From positions 416,112 through 480,111 of the forward strand of contig NZ_JACIJM010000002.1 in the NCBI RefSeq assembly GCF_014199395.1: a DNA stretch of 64,000 bases, written 5' to 3'. This DNA comes from Yoonia ponticola. Lineage in GTDB: Bacteria; Pseudomonadota; Alphaproteobacteria; Rhodobacterales; Rhodobacteraceae. The notes below the pieces were generated by a model. The model ran no database searches. It was not told the DNA's origin and saw only the letters and a program-made list of their open reading frames with translations. Positions within the stretch are counted from its first letter, which is position 1; every line of letters starts with the position of its first letter. A program made the position numbers and the translations under genes. This document shows, piece after piece, positions 18,757-27,761 of this stretch.

Positions 18757-20342
18757 CTCGAGATTGTTTGGCCCCATTTACGAAAAAACTGAAAACTGCG
18801 GTATGTATTGCCGCAGTTTTGCTGTGTGCGTCTGGCGCTGCGGCTGATCCTGTTACGGTCACATCCAAGAGTGGCGGCTTGGCGTTGACGGGTGATGTGG
18901 TCGGGTATGATGGCGCGTTTTTGCAGTTGCATACTGATTACGGGCCTTTGACGCTGCATTACGGCGCTGTTGACTGCGAGGGCGCGGATTGCCCTGATCC
19001 TGAAAACTTCGTTCCGATTGTACGGATGTCCGGCGCAGCACGGATGGTCGAGGTCGCGATGCCGGCCTTGGTTGAAGCGTTCGGCCGGTCCTATGGCTGG
19101 CAGTCGGTCCTGACCCAAATTGATCCGATACATTTTGAAGTCGCATTACTGGATGACGCCGAGGTCACGCAGGCCACGTTTGCATTCCGGATTACCACCA
19201 CCGACGAAGGCTTCGCCGATCTTGTGGCGTTTGAAGCGGACATGGCGCTGGCCGTGCGCGAAATTCATGCGGATGAAGCGCAGTTGGCAATGGACGCGGG
19301 GCTAGGTGATTTGACCGCGCCACGGCAAAGTCGGATCATCGGCTTGGATGCGCTTGTGCCTGTGGTGCATCCAGCGTTGGAGTTAGACGCGATTGCCCTG
19401 CAAGACGTCGCCCGCGTGTTTCGCGGATTGGTCGATAACTGGGCGGATATCGGCGGTCCCGATTTACCTGTGCAGCGGCACCTCGGTCCCGACGGGAACG
19501 GGCAAATGCAGTTCTTTGAGGATCGGGTAATCAGTCTGGGGCGCGGGACACTGGCGCAAGACGTCATACGCCATACTGACTTCGAGGCGTTGCGCAGCGC
19601 GGTGTCTGAAGTGCCCGGCAGTATTGCAGTTTTGCCGTTCAGTAAGACGGGGAATACACAGCCATTAGCCTTGCGCGATGCCTGTGGGTTCACGTCGATC
19701 CCCGTTACGACGACGTTAAAAACCGAAGATTATCCGCTGACAGAGCCTCTGTTTCTTTACATTCCAGATCGTATTCAGCCGCAAATTGTGCGCGACTTTT
19801 TGGCGTGGCTGCGTGGGCCAGAGGCGCAACTGGTGGTCAGGCGTTCCGGTTTTGTTGATCAAGGTGCCGTGCCGATCTCGCTTGATGCCCAAGGGCAGCG
19901 TTTCGCAAATGCGATTGCCAATGCGGGCGAAGACATTCCGCTGGTTGAATTACAACGGATGGTGCGCGTGTTGATGCCACGCACGCGGTTGTCGACGAGT
20001 TTCAGGTTTGAGGTCGGATCAACGCGGCTAGACGCGCAGTCTCGATCAAATTTGATGGCGCTGGGGCAAGCGATCAGGGACGGGCGCTATGATGGGCAAA
20101 GCCTGATGTTGGTTGGCTTTAGCGATGGGCGCGGTGCGCCGCAGCCAAACCGTGAATTGTCGAGTGCGCGTGCTGAAGCGGTGAAGCGCGCATTGACCGC
20201 GGCATTGGGTAGCTTGCCTGATGATGTCACCGTCGAGACCGAAGCCTTTGGTGAAGCGCTGCCAATGGGCTGCGACGACACCGAATGGGGGCGGCAAATG
20301 AATCGCCGTGTCGAGCTATGGATCAATCAAAGTAATCCTTGA
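18753..20342 (+). CDS. Phosphate-binding-protein-like / OmpA fusion protein
   Basis: Exported two-part protein of 529 residues. A signal peptide (VCIAAVLLCASGAAA, residues ~17-31) is followed by a region resembling PstS-type periplasmic binding proteins (RMSGAARMVEVAMPALVEAFG, then IGLDALVPVVHPA and LRGPEAQLVVRRSGFVDQG). The C-terminal ~120 residues are an OmpA-like peptidoglycan-binding domain (FRFEVGSTRLDAQSRSNL, GFSDGRGAPQPNRELSSARAEAV, NRRVELWI). Such fusions may hold a sensor or receptor at the cell wall. There are no transporter genes next to it, so it need not be part of a phosphate importer. It overlaps the previous gene by 4 nt and radC, convergent, by 16 nt. Confidence 0.85.
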   Translation: MTRDCLAPFTKKLKTAVCIAAVLLCASGAAADPVTVTSKSGGLALTGDVVGYDGAFLQLHTDYGPLTLHYGAVDCEGADCPDPENFVPIVRMSGAARMVEVAMPALVEAFGRSYGWQSVLTQIDPIHFEVALLDDAEVTQATFAFRITTTDEGFADLVAFEADMALAVREIHADEAQLAMDAGLGDLTAPRQSRIIGLDALVPVVHPALELDAIALQDVARVFRGLVDNWADIGGPDLPVQRHLGPDGNGQMQFFEDRVISLGRGTLAQDVIRHTDFEALRSAVSEVPGSIAVLPFSKTGNTQPLALRDACGFTSIPVTTTLKTEDYPLTEPLFLYIPDRIQPQIVRDFLAWLRGPEAQLVVRRSGFVDQGAVPISLDAQGQRFANAIANAGEDIPLVELQRMVRVLMPRTRLSTSFRFEVGSTRLDAQSRSNLMALGQAIRDGRYDGQSLMLVGFSDGRGAPQPNRELSSARAEAVKRALTAALGSLPDDVTVETEAFGEALPMGCDDTEWGRQMNRRVELWINQSNP

Positions 20343-21073
20343 GCCCTGAAAGAGAACTCGCGAGATTGTCCAATGATAAGGTGGTCGTGCAGGGTGATCC
20401 GCAAAGGTTTCACCGCGTCCGCAATCTGCTGCGTCATGGTGATGTCGGATTGGCTGGGTGTTGGATCGCCGGACGGATGGTTGTGAACCAGAATAATTGC
20501 GGCGGCGTTCAGGTCCAGCGCCCGCTTCACGACCTCGCGGGGGTAGACGGGGACGTGATCGATTGTTCCGTTGGCCTGTGTCTCATCCGCGATCAATGTG
20601 TTTTTCGTATCAAGATACAGCACACGAAGCTGTTCAGTGTCGCGATGCGCCATGATGGTGTGACAATAGTCGATCAACGCGTCCCAACTCGACACGATAG
20701 GGCGTTGCAGGATTTTCGCGCGTGACAGGCGATGCGCGGCGGCTTCGATCATCTTGATCTCTAAGGCGGCTGCCTCGGTGACGCCGCTGACCTTGAGTAG
20801 GCGATGCAATGGTGCGGACACGACCCTGTTAAAATCGCCGAATTGTTCAAGCAAATCGATGCAAATCGCCCGAACGTCGTGGCGGGGAATGGCGCGGACT
20901 AGGATCAATTCAAGAAGCTCGCAATCCAACATTGCGGGGCCGCCACCCATCGCAAAACGGTCCCGTAGGTGTTTGCGGTGGACGCTGATGTGTGGGGTTG
21001 CACGATCAATGACAGGCGCAATGGCCTGAACATCGTCGTCGAAAAAAGAGCGGGCTTCGGCAAAGTGTGACAT
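20327..21073 (-). CDS. radC: RadC/YsxA-family JAB/MPN metallo-domain protein
   Basis: Named DNA repair protein RadC, although a repair role is doubtful for the family. The 248 residues contain an N-terminal helix-hairpin-helix-like part (LLKVSGVTEAAALEIKMIEAA). The C-terminal MPN/JAMM-type domain has the metal motif HNHPSGDPTPSQSD near residue 205 and the preceding YPREVVKRAL block. It follows dnaJ on the same strand after a hairpin-containing 61-nt spacer, and its 3' end overlaps the convergent OmpA-fusion gene by 16 nt. Being downstream of dnaK-dnaJ, some read-through expression under heat stress is possible. Confidence 0.93.
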   Translation of the reverse strand: MSHFAEARSFFDDDVQAIAPVIDRATPHISVHRKHLRDRFAMGGGPAMLDCELLELILVRAIPRHDVRAICIDLLEQFGDFNRVVSAPLHRLLKVSGVTEAAALEIKMIEAAAHRLSRAKILQRPIVSSWDALIDYCHTIMAHRDTEQLRVLYLDTKNTLIADETQANGTIDHVPVYPREVVKRALDLNAAAIILVHNHPSGDPTPSQSDITMTQQIADAVKPLRITLHDHLIIGQSREFSFRAQGLL

Positions 21074-21090
21074 TGCCGAAGCTTGTGGTG

Positions 21091-21128
21091 ATTCTGGTGA
21101 ACGGCGGGTTAACGTCGCTCACCAGAAT
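21091..21128 (-). promoter_or_regulatory. Hairpin between dnaJ and radC
   Basis: ATTCTGGTGA pairs with TCACCAGAAT (10 bp, perfect) around an 18-nt loop, filling most of the dnaJ-radC spacer. No U-tract follows on the minus strand. It could partly terminate dnaKJ transcription or protect the 3' end of the mRNA. Confidence 0.45.
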
Positions 21129-21134
21129 TGGGTT

Positions 21135-22280
21135 TTAACCCTTCATCCCGTCCCAGAATGATTTCACAGACTTAAAGAACGATGACCCTTCGGGGTTGTT
21201 CTCTGCTGCGATCTCGTCGAATTCCTTGAGGATTTCTTTTTGGCGAGACGTCAGGTTCACGGGGGTTTCCACGGCAAGTTCGATGAACATGTCGCCTTGG
21301 CCACCGCCACGCAGTGCGGGCATACCTTTGCCACGCAGGCGCATTTGACGCCCAGATTGCGACCCTTCAGGGATCTTCACGCGAGAGCGGCCACCGTCGA
21401 TTGTCGGTACTTCGATCTCGCCACCAAGAGCGGCAGACGTGATTGAGACAGGCACGCGACAGAACAGGTTGGTGTTTTCGCGTTCAAACAGCTTGTGATC
21501 GTTCACCTCGATGAAGATATACAGGTCGCCAGTTGGACCGCCGCGCATCCCAGCTTCGCCTTCACCAGCGAGACGAATACGGGTGCCAGTTTCAACGCCA
21601 GCCGGGATGTTGACCGACAAAGATTTCTCTTTCTCGACGCGTCCTTGGCCGTGGCATTTGTCACATGGGTTTTTGATCGTTTGGCCCATGCCAGAACAGG
21701 TCGGGCAAGTGCGTTCAACAGTGAAGAAACCTTGCTGCGCGCGGACCTTACCCATGCCGGCACATGTCGGACAGGTCACGGGTTCGGACCCACCTTCGGC
21801 ACCAGTGCCGTTACAGCCATCACAGCTAACAGCAGTCGGCACGTTCACGGTTTTCTGCATGCCCGCAAAGGCGTCTTCTAGGTTGATGCGCAGATTGTAC
21901 CGCAGGTCGTTGCCGCGTTGGGCACGTGCCCGTCCGCCACCGCCACCACGGCCGCCCATCATGTCGCCAAATAGGTCGTCAAACACATCAGAGAAGGCAG
22001 AGGCAAAGTCACCTTGACCGCCGCCGCCGCGTTGACCGCCGCCGCCCATACCGCCTTCAAAGGCTGCGTGGCCGTACCGGTCATAAGCGGCTTTTTTCTC
22101 GGGGTTTTTCAGTACGTCGTAGGCTTCGTTCGCTTCTTTGAACTGCGCCTCGGCGTTTGGATTGTCAGTGTTGCGATCAGGGTGAAGTTCTTTCGCCTTG
22201 GTGCGATAGCCCTTCTTGATCTCAGCCTCAGACGCGCCTTTGGCGACGCCGAGTGTCTCGTAATAATCTCTTTTTGCCAT
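21135..22280 (-). CDS. dnaJ: Chaperone protein DnaJ (Hsp40)
   Basis: Co-chaperone that delivers clients to DnaK and stimulates its ATPase. All type I DnaJ parts are present in 381 residues: the J domain with HPD (KELHPDRNT near residue 33), the Gly/Phe-rich linker (~76-125), and four CxxCxGxG zinc repeats ([32 protein letters not shown]). The C-terminal client-binding beta domains follow. It lies 75 nt downstream of dnaK on the same strand, with a terminator-like hairpin between them, so less DnaJ than DnaK is expected. Confidence 0.97.
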   Translation of the reverse strand: MAKRDYYETLGVAKGASEAEIKKGYRTKAKELHPDRNTDNPNAEAQFKEANEAYDVLKNPEKKAAYDRYGHAAFEGGMGGGGQRGGGGQGDFASAFSDVFDDLFGDMMGGRGGGGGRARAQRGNDLRYNLRINLEDAFAGMQKTVNVPTAVSCDGCNGTGAEGGSEPVTCPTCAGMGKVRAQQGFFTVERTCPTCSGMGQTIKNPCDKCHGQGRVEKEKSLSVNIPAGVETGTRIRLAGEGEAGMRGGPTGDLYIFIEVNDHKLFERENTNLFCRVPVSITSAALGGEIEVPTIDGGRSRVKIPEGSQSGRQMRLRGKGMPALRGGGQGDMFIELAVETPVNLTSRQKEILKEFDEIAAENNPEGSSFFKSVKSFWDGMKG

Positions 22281-22308
22281 GGTATCTTCCCCCTTTGGGA
22301 ACGGAAAA

Positions 22309-22335
22309 GACCGGCCCGCTGTAAACGGACCGGTC
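22309..22335 (-). terminator. dnaK-dnaJ intercistronic attenuator hairpin
   Basis: GACCGG at 22330-22335 pairs with CCGGTC at 22309-22314 around inner complementary bases (CCG with CGG). On the minus strand it is followed by TTTTCC. Its position between dnaK and dnaJ suggests a partial terminator that sets the chaperone ratio. Confidence 0.55.
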
Positions 22336-22355
22336 CAGTCGTTTAGCCCGTGGGC

Positions 22356-24266
22356 TTAGTCACGCTTGTCGCCGTCCAGATCTTCGAAGTCAGCGTCGAG
22401 AATGTCGTCGTCGCCGCCTTCATCCGCACCTTTTGGTTCTTCAACGCCTTCTTCAGCATCTTGGGATGCTTTGTAGATGGCTTCGCCCAGTTTCATCGCT
22501 GATTCTGTGACGTTCTGAATACCGGCTTTGATCTTGTCCGGGTTGTCGCCTTCGAGATCGTCTTTCAACGCAGCGATAGCCAATTCGATGGCTTCGATGG
22601 TTGTTGGATCGACTTTCTCTTTGTGCTCTTCCATGGACTTTTCAGTCGAGTGGATCAGGCTTTCCGCTTGGTTCTTGGCGTCAACGAGTTCGCGGCGTGC
22701 TTTATCAGCATCAGCGTTCTCTTCGGCGTCGCGTACCATTTGCTCGATATCGTCGTCAGACAGACCACCGGATGCTTGGATCGTGATGTTCTGTTCTTTG
22801 CCGGTGCCTTTGTCTTTGGCCCCAACAGACACGATGCCGTTGGCGTCGATGTCGAACGTAACCTCAATCTGTGGCATGCCGCGTGGTGCTGGCGGGATAT
22901 CTTCGAGGTTGAACTGACCAAGGATTTTGTTGTCCGCAGCCATTTCGCGCTCACCTTGGAACACACGCAAAGTTACAGCGTTCTGGTTGTCTTCGGCAGT
23001 TGAGAAGACCTGAGATTTCTTGGTCGGGATCGTTGTGTTCCGGTCGATCAGACGTGTGAACACACCACCAAGCGTTTCAATACCCAAGGACAGCGGTGTT
23101 ACGTCGAGCAGAACAACGTCTTTAACGTCACCCTGAAGAACACCAGCCTGAATGGCCGCACCCATCGCAACAACCTCATCAGGGTTCACGCCCTGGTGTG
23201 GTTCTTTGCCGAAGAATTTAGTCACTTCTTCTTTGACGCGTGGCATACGTGTCATACCGCCAACCAACACGACTTCGTCGATGTCGGATGTGGACAGGCC
23301 AGCGTCTTTCAACGCAGCTTGGCATGGCTTGATGGACGCTTTGATCAGGTCAGCAACGAGGCTTTCCAGTTTCGCACGTGTCAGTTTCATCACCATGTGC
23401 AACGGCTGACCGTTAGAACCCATAGAGATAAACGGCTGGTTGATTTCAGTCTGGCTGGAAGACGACAGTTCGATCTTCGCTTTTTCAGCTGCTTCTTTCA
23501 GACGCTGCAATGCCATCTTGTCTTGGGTCAGATCGACAGAGTGCTCTTTCTTGAACTCGCCTGCGAGGTAGTCAACGATGCGCATGTCAAAGTCTTCACC
23601 GCCGAGGAACGTGTCGCCGTTGGTGGATTTCACTTCGAACAGGCCGTCGTCGATTTCAAGGATCGTGACGTCGAATGTACCGCCGCCAAGGTCATAGACC
23701 GCGATTGTCTGAGTTGTTTCTTTGTCGAGGCCGTAAGCCAGCGCAGCCGCTGTTGGCTCGTTGATGATGCGCAGCACTTCGAGGCCAGCGATTTTGCCGG
23801 CGTCTTTGGTGGCCTGACGCTGGGCGTCGTTAAAGTACGCAGGAACGGTAATAACCGCCTGTGTCACATCTTCGCCAAGGTAGCTTTCCGCAGTCTCTTT
23901 CATCTTACCGAGGATGAACGCAGAGATTTGCGAAGGAGAGTACTTCTCGCCTTTTGATTCTACCCAAGCAGCACCGTTGCCGCCGTCGACAACTTTGAAC
24001 GGCATATTCTTTTTGTCTTTTTGCAGGACCTTGTCGTTTACGTTACGACCGATCAGGCGTTTGACAGCAAAGATTGTGTTTTCTGGGTTTGTGACGGCCT
24101 GACGTTTGGCTGGTTGGCCAATGAGGCGTTCGTCATCTGTGAAAGCGACGATGGACGGTGTTGTCCGTGCGCCTTCAGCGTTCTCGATCACGCGGGGCTT
24201 AGAGCCGTCCATGATCGCAATACAAGAGTTGGTGGTCCCGAGGTCGATACCAATAACTTTAGCCAT
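22356..24266 (-). CDS. dnaK: Molecular chaperone DnaK (Hsp70)
   Basis: ATP-driven chaperone of 636 residues. It has the phosphate-1 motif [13 protein letters not shown] at the N-terminus, the phosphate-2 region [16 protein letters not shown] near residue 193, and the conserved linker [17 protein letters not shown] near 385. A full substrate-binding domain and lid follow, ending in the acidic tail [13 protein letters not shown]. The start at 24266 gives the standard [10 protein letters not shown] terminus. The promoter region upstream carries a heat-shock sigma-type element, and dnaJ follows after an attenuator-like hairpin. No grpE is adjacent. Confidence 0.98.
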   Translation of the reverse strand: MAKVIGIDLGTTNSCIAIMDGSKPRVIENAEGARTTPSIVAFTDDERLIGQPAKRQAVTNPENTIFAVKRLIGRNVNDKVLQKDKKNMPFKVVDGGNGAAWVESKGEKYSPSQISAFILGKMKETAESYLGEDVTQAVITVPAYFNDAQRQATKDAGKIAGLEVLRIINEPTAAALAYGLDKETTQTIAVYDLGGGTFDVTILEIDDGLFEVKSTNGDTFLGGEDFDMRIVDYLAGEFKKEHSVDLTQDKMALQRLKEAAEKAKIELSSSSQTEINQPFISMGSNGQPLHMVMKLTRAKLESLVADLIKASIKPCQAALKDAGLSTSDIDEVVLVGGMTRMPRVKEEVTKFFGKEPHQGVNPDEVVAMGAAIQAGVLQGDVKDVVLLDVTPLSLGIETLGGVFTRLIDRNTTIPTKKSQVFSTAEDNQNAVTLRVFQGEREMAADNKILGQFNLEDIPPAPRGMPQIEVTFDIDANGIVSVGAKDKGTGKEQNITIQASGGLSDDDIEQMVRDAEENADADKARRELVDAKNQAESLIHSTEKSMEEHKEKVDPTTIEAIELAIAALKDDLEGDNPDKIKAGIQNVTESAMKLGEAIYKASQDAEEGVEEPKGADEGGDDDILDADFEDLDGDKRD

Positions 24267-24378
24267 GTTTCAAATCCCTTACGTTTAGGCGGTTTGAGCA
24301 GCGCGAACCCGCTTACGGCACCCGCGCCTGAGTTAAACTAGATCAGCAAGGGCACGCCCTGTGCTGTGATCGAACGGT

Positions 24379-24407
24379 ATATAGGGATGGGTTTTCGAGG
24401 CTGCAAG
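24379..24407 (-). promoter_or_regulatory. Heat-shock (RpoH-type) promoter of dnaK
   Basis: On the minus strand CTTGCAG (24401-24407) and CCCTATAT (24379-24386) are separated by 14 nt. This matches the alphaproteobacterial sigma-32 pattern (CTTG, about 13-17 nt, then CCCCATAT-like). It would give a dnaK leader of roughly 105 nt. Confidence 0.65.
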
Positions 24408-24617
24408 CAGTCGGGGGCGGATAAACCGGAACAAAGTGCAAGTTTTACGGGTGATGTGGCGGATTAAGCAGATGTGGTCACGAAACGTCGTCAAATTGCG
24501 GCTTTTCCCGCATTTTGAGGCGGTAAGCCTGTCGTGGAGTTGCCGTAACGCAAGTGTTAGAGAAAGAATGTGTGATGCGCATTTGACGCCGCATCGCGCA
24601 ACGGGAGGGTGAATATC

Positions 24618-25241
24618 GTGCAGCTGACAGAAAACCACAGGGCGATGCTAGCTGATGTGCTGAAATGGCGGCGCGATGTCCGGCATTTTCGACGTGATCC
24701 TATTGATCCTGACGTCTTGGCGCGGCTGCAAAAGAGTATGACTTTTGCCCCATCTGTCGGGAACGCGCGGCCATGGCGGGTTATTCAGGTCGAAAATCCC
24801 GATTTACGGGCGCAGATTATCGCGAACTTTGAGGCATGTAACCGTGCGGCGGCGCAGGCTTACGCTGATGATGAACAGGCAGATTACTTGGCGCTCAAGC
24901 TGGCTGGCTTGCACGAAGCGCCTGTGCATCTGGCGGTGTTCACTGATCTAAGTGTTGACGAGGGGCGCGGGCTAGGGCGGCAATCGATGCCTGAGACGCT
25001 GTCGTATTCCACCGTGATGGCGATTTATACGCTGTGGTTGGCCGCGCGTGCGGAAAATATCGGGCTTGGCTGGGTATCGATTCTTGATCCAACCGCCGTC
25101 GCCGCCACGTTAGAGACGCCAGAAAATTGGCTATTCACTGGCTATTTGTGTCTGGGACATACCGCATCAGATTCCGATACGCCGCTTTTGCACGAAACTG
25201 GGTGGCAAGAAGACACCGCGCAGGATTGGCAGATTCGTTAG
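24618..25241 (+). CDS. bluB: 5,6-dimethylbenzimidazole synthase BluB
   Basis: Nitroreductase-fold enzyme that breaks down reduced FMN with oxygen to make the lower ligand of cobalamin. Motifs seen in its 207 residues include RRDVRHFRRDPID near the N-terminus, FAPSVGNARPWRVI, and the BluB-typical GRQSMPETLSYSTVMAIYTLWLAARA (positions ~120-145 as two adjoining blocks), then GLGWVSILDP. GGGAGG at 24603-24608 is spaced about 9 nt from GTG 24618, so that start is preferred over GTG 24609. It stands alone here with no cobalamin genes nearby, and its 3' end overlaps the convergent SH3-protein gene by 4 nt. A general nitroreductase is the alternative, but the signature favours BluB. Confidence 0.9.
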   Translation: MQLTENHRAMLADVLKWRRDVRHFRRDPIDPDVLARLQKSMTFAPSVGNARPWRVIQVENPDLRAQIIANFEACNRAAAQAYADDEQADYLALKLAGLHEAPVHLAVFTDLSVDEGRGLGRQSMPETLSYSTVMAIYTLWLAARAENIGLGWVSILDPTAVAATLETPENWLFTGYLCLGHTASDSDTPLLHETGWQEDTAQDWQIR

Positions 25242-25840
25242 TGGTTTGCGTCCATCGTGCAGCAACCGGATTGGACGTAATTTCCGTCTGGGGCTTCGGT
25301 AAATAGGGTCGCTTTCCAGCCGAATTCACGGTCCGACATGCCGTCGCCGCAGTAGCCTTTTTGGACAATCAGTGTCCGGTTTAAGGTGGGCCCCTCTTGG
25401 AATACGGCCATCGCGCCGTTCAGCGCGCCCATGCCTTGGGTCATTTCCAGATCTCGACGTTCAAACCCAAGCTCGTGGTATTCGTCCCCGCGCGTTGTCA
25501 CGTTGAGCGTCCAAAATGGTTCGGTCCCTAAGCAAGTCATTGGACGGGGAAACGCATTTTCATCTTGGTGGTCAGAGCGTTCGAGGTATCGCATCGCGAC
25601 CCAGCCGTTGCGTTCGCCCATACCGACAAAACCCCATGCGCCGTCAGAACTAGTGGTGATCACCTCGATGTTCAGCGTGTGCGGCCCGTATTCCCCGATG
25701 ATTTCAGCAGAGGCATCCGGCTTTGCGCGGATGTTGAGCGTATCGTCAGCGGCAACACCGCGGGTCACGAAATGCGCAGGCAGCGTGTCAGCGACCACAG
25801 GCGAGGCGCAAAGGAGAAGGAATGCGAGTGCTTTGATCAC
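25238..25840 (-). CDS. Secreted SH3-domain protein (COG3650-like)
   Basis: Exported 200-residue protein with a signal peptide (MIKALAFLLLCASPVVA). An SH3-like domain follows at about residues 25-90 (DDTLNIRAKPDASAEIIGEY, NGWVAMRYLER). The C-terminal domain begins with CLGTEPFWTLNV, a pattern seen in COG3650-type lipoprotein-like proteins, and has cysteine pairs (QKGYCGDGM, SGCCTMD). Bacterial SH3 domains often bind peptidoglycan, but the target here is unknown. Its ATG overlaps the stop of the ABC-2 permease gene (ATGA), so the two are co-transcribed and could act together at the envelope. Confidence 0.82.
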   Translation of the reverse strand: MIKALAFLLLCASPVVADTLPAHFVTRGVAADDTLNIRAKPDASAEIIGEYGPHTLNIEVITTSSDGAWGFVGMGERNGWVAMRYLERSDHQDENAFPRPMTCLGTEPFWTLNVTTRGDEYHELGFERRDLEMTQGMGALNGAMAVFQEGPTLNRTLIVQKGYCGDGMSDREFGWKATLFTEAPDGNYVQSGCCTMDANH

Positions 25841-26658
25841 CGTCCCGCACTCCAGCTGACTGATGCGTTTTTACGGGTGTAAAATTCAGCCATCAGCCCG
25901 ATCATGATCAGGCCTGCACTGACGTACAACGGATAGGTCCACGAGCTAAAGTGCGGATTGTAATGCAAAAAGATAAAGCCACGCGCCTGATCAATCGCAT
26001 GAAATAGCGGGTTCCAATCGAACAGGACCAGCATGGACGATGGCAAAGAGTTCGCCACAAACATCTTGCCCGACGCGATCATGTTCGCCCGCGAATAGAT
26101 GTTTGATCCGATGGTCGCAAAACCGGGTGCCCAAGGCTTGATCGCGAGGAAAATCATGCCAACGCCAACGCCGGAAATCCATGCAATCAGGACCATCCCA
26201 TAAGCGCCAACCATGTTGTCGATCACCACGGGCGTCACTGCCACGTGGTAGATGAAAAGCACCGTCACCAGTGAAAGCGTCTGCAAGTATAGCGAGGACA
26301 GCGCCGCCGCCGAGATACTGATCGCGGTGTTCATCGGGGCGTGCTGCATCATCGGCGACGCGGGGCCTTCGGACCCGACGACAGCGCCCATCGCCTTTGT
26401 ATGCGTGAGGAACAGGAAAATGCCGGACATAATATAGAGTAGAAAATCGCCACGGATCGCGCTGCCCCGCATGCCGAGAAACAGAAAGAGCAAAAAGAAG
26501 GTCAGCACAAAGATGACCGTTTGCAGCATGTTCATCAGCAGGCCGATAAAGGCGTTACGGTGATCTTTGCGAACTTCGCGCACGGTGGCATGATAGATCA
26601 ACTCTAACATGCCTAGAACTGTGCGGGACCGCGTTTGTCGGGTCTCTACTTGGAACAT
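25837..26658 (-). CDS. ABC-2 type polysaccharide export permease (KpsM-like)
   Basis: Integral membrane protein of 273 residues with about six hydrophobic segments. It matches ABC-2 type permeases that export capsular or lipopolysaccharide chains (N-terminal LELIYHATVREVRKDHRNAF and C-terminal FDWNPLFHAIDQARGFIFLHYNP are typical of the KpsM/RkpT branch). The cognate ATPase (KpsT-like) is not in this window, so the pump must be completed by a gene elsewhere. It leads a two-gene minus-strand unit with the SH3 protein and is divergent from cysQ. Together with the downstream glycosyltransferases it suggests surface glycan export. Confidence 0.85.
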   Translation of the reverse strand: MFQVETRQTRSRTVLGMLELIYHATVREVRKDHRNAFIGLLMNMLQTVIFVLTFFLLFLFLGMRGSAIRGDFLLYIMSGIFLFLTHTKAMGAVVGSEGPASPMMQHAPMNTAISISAAALSSLYLQTLSLVTVLFIYHVAVTPVVIDNMVGAYGMVLIAWISGVGVGMIFLAIKPWAPGFATIGSNIYSRANMIASGKMFVANSLPSSMLVLFDWNPLFHAIDQARGFIFLHYNPHFSSWTYPLYVSAGLIMIGLMAEFYTRKNASVSWSAGR

Positions 26659-26813
26659 GAGGCGAAATCCTGCTCGTTTGGGTGTGTTTGGCGCGTTGTA
26701 GAGAAAGGTCTAACACGAAATTCTTGAAGTCTCGTTAGTGTACGATCATAAAGCTGGAAACTTTAATTTTCAACGTTCCCAGTGATTGCTGGTTCGAATT
26801 GATAGGTACTTTG

Positions 26814-27611
26814 ATGGATTATGATCTTCTCACAACAGTGATGCGCCGCCTTTCTTTGGAAGCGGGGGATAAGATCATGGAAATCTACAATGGGCCGGAC
26901 TTTGAAGTAAAATCCAAAAGCGACGACAGCCCAGTGACGATTGCGGACGAAGCAGCTGACGCGATTATCAGCGATGGGTTGCGCAAAGTGTTCCCAGATG
27001 TCGCTTTGGTGACAGAAGAACAGGCCGCATCGCATGCGGTGACAGCCAATACGTTTTTAATTGTTGATCCGCTGGATGGCACGAAAGAGTTCATCAACCG
27101 TCGTGGCGATTTCACGGTAAACATCGCATATGTCGTAGATGGCGTGCCTGTACGCGGCGTCGTTTATGCGCCTGCGAAAGGCCGGATGTTCTTTACTGAT
27201 GCCGATGGTGTGTCCGTCGAAGAAATGGGCGATTTCGCAAAAGACACGATTGGTGAACTAAAGCCGATCAAGGTCACGACCCCTGATAACGATGCCCTGA
27301 TGGTCGTCGCGTCCAAGTCGCACCGTGATCAGGCGACAGACGATTATATCAACAAATACAACGTCAAAGACATGAAAAGCGCGGGGTCGTCGCTGAAATT
27401 CTGTCTCGTCGCAACTGGCGAAGCGGACATTTATCCGCGCGTTGGCCGCACGATGGAATGGGACACAGCCGCAGGTCACGCGGTTCTGACGGGTGCTGGC
27501 GGTGACGTCGTGCGCTTTGATGATCACACGCCGTTGCGCTACGGAAAAGAGATTTTCGCGAACCCGTTTTTCATCGCATATGCGCCGGGTGTGACGCTTC
27601 AAAAACCGTGA
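26814..27611 (+). CDS. cysQ: 3'(2'),5'-bisphosphate nucleotidase CysQ
   Basis: Inositol-monophosphatase-fold enzyme that turns PAP (3'-phosphoadenosine 5'-phosphate) into AMP, removing the inhibitory by-product of sulfate transfer or PAPS reduction. Family motifs in 265 residues are VTIADEAAD near 46, VTEEQAA near 69, IVDPLDGTKEF near 85-95 and EWDTAAGHAVL near 215. ATG 26814 is the likely start, with a weak AGGT upstream; an in-frame TTG lies at 26799. It sits 150 bp upstream of galU in a stretch that ends with a sulfotransferase gene, which makes a role in glycan sulfation attractive, besides its general housekeeping role. Confidence 0.93.
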   Translation: MDYDLLTTVMRRLSLEAGDKIMEIYNGPDFEVKSKSDDSPVTIADEAADAIISDGLRKVFPDVALVTEEQAASHAVTANTFLIVDPLDGTKEFINRRGDFTVNIAYVVDGVPVRGVVYAPAKGRMFFTDADGVSVEEMGDFAKDTIGELKPIKVTTPDNDALMVVASKSHRDQATDDYINKYNVKDMKSAGSSLKFCLVATGEADIYPRVGRTMEWDTAAGHAVLTGAGGDVVRFDDHTPLRYGKEIFANPFFIAYAPGVTLQKP

Positions 27612-27761
27612 CGCGGTTTTAAATTTGCAGAAAACTTAACGCTTTATAGTCGCTTAACGCCTAATTTTCCCCACTAAAATGGGTGAGTTAGTCCTTTAAG
27701 CGAATCCATCTACGTTGCATCATCACATTGCGCTTTACCTAAGGAAATTGGAGTGGACACC

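Noticed and set aside
23196..23957. A 253-codon plus-strand frame inside dnaK
   Set aside because: Antisense shadow, Phe-rich from reverse-read Glu/Lys codons.
27612..27761. Two TTAACG boxes upstream of galU considered as a CtrA site
   Set aside because: The half-sites are 14 nt apart rather than the expected 7, so the TTAA-N7-TTAA pattern is not met.
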